NCBI RefSeq assembly: GCF_001039355.2
Contig: NW_019774158.1
Span: forward strand, 71,733 to 133,732
DNA: 62,000 nucleotides
Direction of reading: 5' to 3'
Source of the DNA: Lingula anatina
Taxonomy: Eukaryota; Brachiopoda; Lingulata; Lingulida; Lingulidae
Below, in pieces: positions 56,471-62,000 of the stretch. A program made the position numbers and the translations under genes. Each line of letters opens with the position of its first letter. Positions within the stretch are counted from its first letter, which is position 1. Below the pieces are notes generated by a model that was given only the letters and a program-made list of their open reading frames with translations, searched no databases and was not told the origin of the DNA.

Positions 56471-58399
56471 CATGCGGTAGTCAGTGTTTTATGGAGTGGC
56501 ACATGGAATCATTTCATAACGCACGTGCTGGCGTTTCAATTTCATGTCGGCAAATATCGACCTTATTAATAAGATTTCTCGTTACATTATAGATGTGGTC
56601 CTCGTATCTTAACGTGTTTACACACTGTGTCATCAAAATGTGATGAATGTTTCTGGAGAGATACTTAATTAACGTGAAAATCAGACGTACAGGCGGTCCC
56701 TTTGGCTCCTATATGCCCCCCAAAAGACATCTGTTAAGTTTTGAGAAATCGCAAGATGAACTAAAATCAATGTATTCGAAATTTGAAAAAGAGGGATAAT
56801 GAACATCCACGTACTATTGGTCTGCAACAAAATTCAACAGCAAGATTAAAACACATGTAGTATATGTATTTTAATTTTTTCTCTGGGGATCCCAGAAATT
56901 GTCCCTAAGTTTGAGAAAAATATCACTTAACAACCTTTTCTTTAAAAAACATCGAGCTTACTAATTTTCTGGACGTTTCAGGGATTGTGAATTCAGTTGA
57001 TAAGAACAAAGTGAATCCAGATGTATGTTGATCTACTACAGGTTCACTTCATGGCTCCACAGAGGTAGGTATAGTAATACGCTTCATGCGTACTGTATAG
57101 GCCATGTAAAAATTGCATGTAATTAGATAACTATATGTATTGATAATATGCCGCTTTATGTCCTTCTGAATTTTAAGTCGAGTTAATGTTAACGCTTTTG
57201 AAATATTTACACAAGAAAATCGGTTAGTAATCTTTTTTTTTTCATTCATGAAAGCGTATGATATACTTAAAGCCAAGTATATTTGCGTCAGTTTAACGGG
57301 GTCGAAGATTATTTTGTGGTACATTTACAGTGCTAGTAATATTAATCTTACACGAAAAACGTCCCATCTGGCACACCTGTCAGCAAATATGGCGGCATGA
57401 ACACGTACAATCTCTGAATAAAACATGGCAGTCGACAGCTCTGGTTTTTCCAATATTAGTCTTATCTGTTGTGTGCCAATAAAATATTCATATACATATG
57501 TAACACGTCGGCCCGGTTCGAAGTGATATTTTTACTGAAGGAAAAATTTGGAAGGGGAGTCTCGAATTGGAATTTGCACTAAAAATCAAGTTTTTGACAG
57601 CACAATAAAAAAGACTAAAGCATACATATATATTGACACCAGACGTATTTCTTATGTCGTGTGTTAGTGTACATGTGCGTGTGTGTTTGTTTATGTGTGT
57701 GTGTGTGACTGAAGCCATGTAACTGTACTAGAACTAGTCAATCTGGATAAAAATGGCTTGGGTGTCATGTACAAGAAAGTCATCGGCAGTGAAAAGAACG
57801 GTTCCAATTAATTCGTACAAATGAGCCCCGTCCTAGATTTTCAAACCAACCTACGCCACGCTAGTTAATCCTAACCTGTACACATCTATGGTTGCCGGAG
57901 TACCTTATCCTGTAGGCTAATTTTCCCCTCTTGAAATTAGAATTGCCTAGCTGAATTATAGTTCTAAACCGTACCAAATGGCACTTTTTGCCCTCCAAAA
58001 CACATTTTTTTGCATATATCGTGTATAAACAGCCGTTTCCTGTTGTAAAAATAATACTACAAATATGTATGCACGGATGACACCAGTAGATTTACACCAG
58101 TACATATACAACATGAAGTTATGTTTGGTACAACCATGTCTATGAAATTAAATCCGTTCTTTTTTGAATCGTCAAAAATCTCTGGATGCGTTCTGTGACT
58201 GAAACTTTGAATGGGGGTGTGACTGTCATTCTTGGGACAGCAATGTGATACGGATTAATTCAGATATTCTCATTTCTCGACCTTGGTCCGCCAACTACCC
58301 CTATTTGGGTATTTACTGTGTCTTTTTACGTGCTTAACACAATGCCTTTGGAGCTCATATTCTGTTTGCGGTGCACTTGTTTTCGTTGTCTCTATTGAC

Positions 58400-58437
<38 letters not shown>

Positions 58438-58797
58438 AGTTTTATTATTTTTCCTTCATATTCCATTTAATGTAAAACATTATATGTAAGTGTTAATTTG
58501 AAACAACATAGTTTCAACTAACCGATTATCTACACATGCATACTGTCGCTAAATTATTTTCTAACCCCTTTATGAGAAAACCTCTATAGTCTACGACATA
58601 TTGTATGCCTTGAATCCATGAAAAATTATCGTGTACACTCGAAGAACTTTTTACAAAAAAGCTCTGGACAATGATGTGGCATTAGTTATATGAGAAAATT
58701 GTTTCGCATTACAGTTTTAGCTTTAAAGATAATATTTTTTTGTTATCGCTTTCTAAATTGTCAATTCTTATTTAAAAATGTCGCGTTGTTACAATAA
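56471..58797. other. Intergenic downstream of the glycosyltransferase
   Basis: No gene. A GT-rich tract lies near 57665-57708 and an AAT array at 58399-58436. A minus-strand AATAAA at 58441-58446, about 350 bp beyond the glycosyltransferase stop, is a plausible polyadenylation signal for that gene. Confidence 0.5.
58399..58436. repeat. (AAT)n microsatellite
   Basis: Twelve to thirteen AAT/ATA units without interruption, next to the presumed 3' end of the glycosyltransferase gene. Confidence 0.95.
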
Positions 58798-59910
58798 CTA
58801 TACGAGTCCAATATCATCCGCACATTTTTGTAAACTACGTCTTAAAAGTTGAGCTACACCTAATTTAGAACGCAAGACCGCGCTTAAGTCCATTCTACGG
58901 AATCCCTCTAAGTAGTCTTTGTTTTGCAGTACGATCAGATGGGTCTCGTTCATTTCCTTCGCGAAATCTCGTTGGTCGCTCATGAGATCTGCGGTACTAA
59001 ACTGAAACCAAGCCTCGGAGCCTTCAATGTTATGGAACCGTAACCCAAGTCCTAGTTGTTCCTCAAAAACAGGCTGGGCAGTTTCTGTGCCCAGTTCCGT
59101 GCCTTTAAAAGGGTCGGCCCCAGACGCCAGAGCTTTGTGTGCCGTATTAAATCGAGTTTGGTGAATTTTCATAATCCAGTTCTTGGTAAACTCCGTCTGC
59201 ATGCGAAATGGGCCCATATTCCCGACATGGAATTCTCCTGATGGGCGTCTAGAACCCACTATGTCATTACTGCCCAGCAAGTCTAGGTATTCCCTCATGC
59301 TCTTAAAACTGATGGTATCCACATCAAAATACATCCCGCCATAGTTAGAAAGAATCGCCGCCCGGAAGTAATCTGATTTGTGGGCGGGGTTAAGGGAATG
59401 GTACATGGGTTGCAGGTAATCCACGCTCTGTGCAAACTGGGTCGAGTTGAAGACTTTGATGTGGAAATCTTTCTCATTGTGGCAAATTATGCTAAGAATA
59501 CACAAGTCGATATAGGCAGGCCGCAGAGGACCCTCCCAAAATAACCAAATGAACGGCTTGCCGACAAGTTCGTACACCATTGTAATGGGATTCTGAACAA
59601 AACGTACTTTCATAACCGGGTCACTGTTCACTTTATAGATGTCTAAGAGCTGCCGCACTTTTCTCTCAAATCCGTCATAGTCAAATGTGTCAACTGGTGC
59701 TTCCGTCACAGTGACGTCAGCTTGCGCGGTACCGGAAGTGATGATAAGAAGTCCGCACACCATGACGACGGCCACGAGACCTAGGAGGGCTATAATGCGC
59801 CGCTGTCCACGTGACATGAAGGTGATGGAACGAACTAACATTTTGCCCTTTAATCGGAGCTTTTCTTTGTAATCCATCATGCGCTGGTGTCTGCTTATTG
59901 TGGTTTGCAT
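58798..59910 (-). CDS. DXD-containing Golgi-type glycosyltransferase (Gly_transf_sug family)
   Basis: A 370-residue type II membrane protein. Residues about 37-60 (start RRIIALLGLVAVVM) form the single membrane anchor after a short basic cytoplasmic tail. The lumenal domain shows the family signature: a KSDYFR motif (178-183) followed by LSNYGGMYFDVDT (187-199), where Asp196 and Asp198 form the DXD metal/nucleotide-sugar site. This is the layout of the glycosyltransferase group with a DXD sugar-binding region, which includes alpha-1,4-galactosyltransferase-like enzymes and many uncharacterised invertebrate paralogues. The donor and acceptor sugars cannot be assigned. Potential N-glycosylation sites are NST (about 155) and NET (about 321). 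The ATG at 59910-59908 (MQTTIS) is the first in frame after an acceptor (TGTGTTTTAG, exon from 59929), so a 5' exon lies upstream. Met residues at 21-22 of the longer frame are alternative starts. The rest of the protein is in one exon and ends with a normal stop at 58798-58800. Confidence 0.87.
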   Translation of the reverse strand: MQTTISRHQRMMDYKEKLRLKGKMLVRSITFMSRGQRRIIALLGLVAVVMVCGLLIITSGTAQADVTVTEAPVDTFDYDGFERKVRQLLDIYKVNSDPVMKVRFVQNPITMVYELVGKPFIWLFWEGPLRPAYIDLCILSIICHNEKDFHIKVFNSTQFAQSVDYLQPMYHSLNPAHKSDYFRAAILSNYGGMYFDVDTISFKSMREYLDLLGSNDIVGSRRPSGEFHVGNMGPFRMQTEFTKNWIMKIHQTRFNTAHKALASGADPFKGTELGTETAQPVFEEQLGLGLRFHNIEGSEAWFQFSTADLMSDQRDFAKEMNETHLIVLQNKDYLEGFRRMDLSAVLRSKLGVAQLLRRSLQKCADDIGLV

Positions 59911-59929
59911 TGACCCTCCAGAAGTGGTG

Positions 59930-59939
59930 CTAAAACACA
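59930..59939 (-). other. Splice acceptor before the glycosyltransferase coding exon
   Basis: The minus strand reads TTTCTACTTGTGTTTTAG then CACCACTTC. The AG at 59931-59930 follows a T-rich tract. It implies that the transcript begins in an exon further right, beyond the TA run, and that the frame opening with TTG in this stretch is not the true start. Confidence 0.7.
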
Positions 59940-59944
59940 AGTAG

Positions 59945-59948
<4 letters not shown>

Positions 59949-60014
<66 letters not shown>
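59949..60014. repeat. (TA)33 microsatellite
   Basis: Sixty-six bases of uninterrupted TA in the intron directly upstream of the glycosyltransferase coding exon. Such arrays can extrude cruciforms and are length-unstable. Confidence 0.97.
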
Positions 60015-60018
<4 letters not shown>

Positions 60019-62000
60019 TGTTATTCAAAATTCATTCAATTTTAAATTTGAGGCTTGTCGATTTCATAGTGCTCATTGCGTGTTGCTCCATGACACATGT
60101 ACTGAGCGTAAAGGGTGCGTAGAGTTAACAGCTTTGTAGAGTTTTTCTATATATGAAAATGAACTTTAAAATCAAAGTGAAATTAAAAAATAATTGTAGC
60201 CTCGCGGTCTTTTAAAAGTTGGTAAACTCATTTAATGTACAACATTAATAGCAGAGAAAACGGTAGAAATATATTCTTGAGGAAAAAATTCTTAGGGGAG
60301 ATTTTGTTATCAGTTTATTATGATAATTTTTTATAAGTAATAAAGTGATGTATAAATCTTATATGCTAAACTGGCAAACAAGGTTAATTGATCACGTGAT
60401 ACACAATAGGTCGCTTTTTCGCAACGATAATTTCAAACTTTTAAAACTGGTCGTCAGTGATTTTCAGCATTACGTCAACATGTAAAAATCTGCTTATTAC
60501 TTTCCACAGTTGAATAAAAGCCGAGAACATGCAGAAGACATTTTCAACAAGTTTAAGCCATGAAGAATTCCATGAGCGGGAATGGGCGCAATCACTTGTG
60601 TGCTACATTTCGTGTGGGCTGGTAGATCTCCAGAATATTTGCATTATTTTGCAATGTATCAAATGTAATAATTTTTCAAATTAAAGGCAGAAATGCATTT
60701 TATGAGGCAGATTGAGAGAGGCCCGTAATCCGTTGTTCAAAGACTCCCAATAACGGCCCTCCTGTCGTCTGCGAAACTTTCGCTAACAGATGCTGTAATT
60801 AAACTGATCAAACACCCGTAATGACTAAGCCAACTGCGAGTTTTGTTCTTTGTCACGCGTATTATGATAAATCAACTGCGCTCTCTATAAACCTCTCCAA
60901 ATGTGATGTGCAGAATTCCAAAATCACCGAGGTTTATTCCGATAATGTCATTAAAATACCATTTTTTCGACGGACAGACTTTAAGGAAGATAAATATGTT
61001 CATTCTATCTGAATATAACCTTTTATCTAAATTTAGCAGAAATTAAGGAAATGCTCCAGGATTGGATAATTACAACAATGGAATAATACTGAATACCTGA
61101 TTAGAGACAAAAAATTAACATTCTTAAAGAAAATCATACAAGGGAATATTGAAAAGAAAAACTTTGGCAACTACGCTAAAATGCGACATAAAATCGAAAC
61201 TTCAACATTCAGTATTTAAGCCTAAACGCATGTACACCTCTACAGATTTTAAGAATATTTTTAATATGTATACTGACCTCTTCTCAAAGATGCGGTTGTC
61301 CAGGCGTCTTTTCTCCGATCTGTATTGCCAGCTCATCACAGCTCAGCAATGAAAGAACAGCAATTTCAATTATTCAAGTCCAGATGACGTTAAAAACCGC
61401 CACGTTTGCCGCATTGGCACATATCAGTTTTTCAGTTGGTGTTGGTTGAGATTACATATTAATGAAGATGGTGATTATCTTGCACGTTGGATTTATATGA
61501 AATAACTGAAAAATATATAAAGGGATTTTGCTCATTAGTGACGATGAGGATTGGTCGGCTTAAAGTGAGGTAGATGTATATGGATTCTTGGTTTAAATAC
61601 CGTACCGGTTATCCTAACAAATAATTTTTGTTCTGGTGGGTGGAATAATCAGATATATCAGAGTAAAAAAACAACTTTTTATTTCGTGAGACAACGGCAC
61701 TTAACATTCGTGTCTCCTACATATTTAGGTGTGTGTGGATGCGGTTTATGTTCGACTTGTTCACTTAAAAATGAAATACCGGGAGATTTTGTCATGTAAG
61801 TGAAGAAGACCTTTAATAGATAATAAAAAATAAGGCATTTCTGTTTGCAAAGTGCAATTGTACAATGATTGACCTTGATAATGGTTTTTAAATCCAAGGA
61901 CTAGCTTGATTTATTTTGTGAAGTGTGATATGTCTACTCTCTATTTGTCTACTTTTAAAGAAATTGTGGCTTGACATATACATTAGTTGAGTTTACAATT
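60015..62000. other. Upstream intron or flank of the glycosyltransferase
   Basis: No coding exon was identified. A small complex island at about 60690-60830 (GAGGCCCGTAATCCGTTG, GATGCTGTAATTAAACTG) resembles the candidate regulatory blocks near Mnx. The remainder is AT-rich. The 5' exon of the glycosyltransferase gene could lie here or beyond the window. Confidence 0.45.

Noticed and set aside
59911-59940. Longer glycosyltransferase start at TTG (MCFSTTSGGS)
   Set aside because: The codon is TTG and it overlaps a splice acceptor; the first ATG in the exon is at 59910.

Overview
This window is animal nuclear DNA. It holds spliced genes with GT/AG introns, long AT-rich intergenic DNA, many microsatellites and decayed mobile elements. 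Three protein-coding genes can be supported: an amidated neuropeptide precursor, the homeobox gene Mnx (HB9 family), and a single-pass Golgi-type glycosyltransferase with a DXD motif. The neuropeptide style (a short precursor of GKR-separated amidated peptides, with a signal peptide on its own exon) and the compact Mnx protein without long Ala/His runs suggest a bilaterian invertebrate, probably a spiralian such as a mollusc, brachiopod or annelid. The species cannot be fixed from the sequence alone.

Layout. 1-312 is a compound CT microsatellite. 1807-2708 (minus strand) is a two-coding-exon gene for a 124-residue precursor with five tandem WRYamide peptides plus one LRWamide and one FHFamide; I do not recognise the family with certainty. 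About 2.9-41 kb is a gene desert of roughly 38 kb with no supportable coding gene. It contains simple repeats, a 206-bp element with CTCCGCCAAGG inverted ends (17844-18049), a 249-bp foldback element (about 28967-29215), a 40-bp tandem repeat (18380-18540), two ancient repeat pairs, and a frameshifted LINE reverse transcriptase scrap (about 23.7-23.95 kb). 41076-49341 (plus strand) is Mnx in three coding exons, interrupted at homeodomain positions 44/45. The Mnx flanks and first intron contain GC-richer, TAAT-rich blocks that look like conserved regulatory DNA (about 37.95-38.5, 46.1-46.8, 51.1-51.3, 52.0-52.7, 53.1-54.4 and 56.2-56.5 kb). A 41-bp minisatellite carrying CRE-like TGACGTCA cores starts about 55 bp after the Mnx stop. 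58798-59910 (minus strand) is the glycosyltransferase. Its open reading frame lies in one exon, whose upstream intron contains a 66-bp TA run.

The three genes have no evident shared pathway. Mnx is a developmental transcription factor (motor neurons and endoderm in other animals), and its large non-coding surroundings fit a cis-regulatory landscape. The other two genes look like bystanders. The least ordinary items are the WRYamide precursor, the CRE-bearing minisatellite next to the Mnx stop, and the inverted-repeat structures in the desert.
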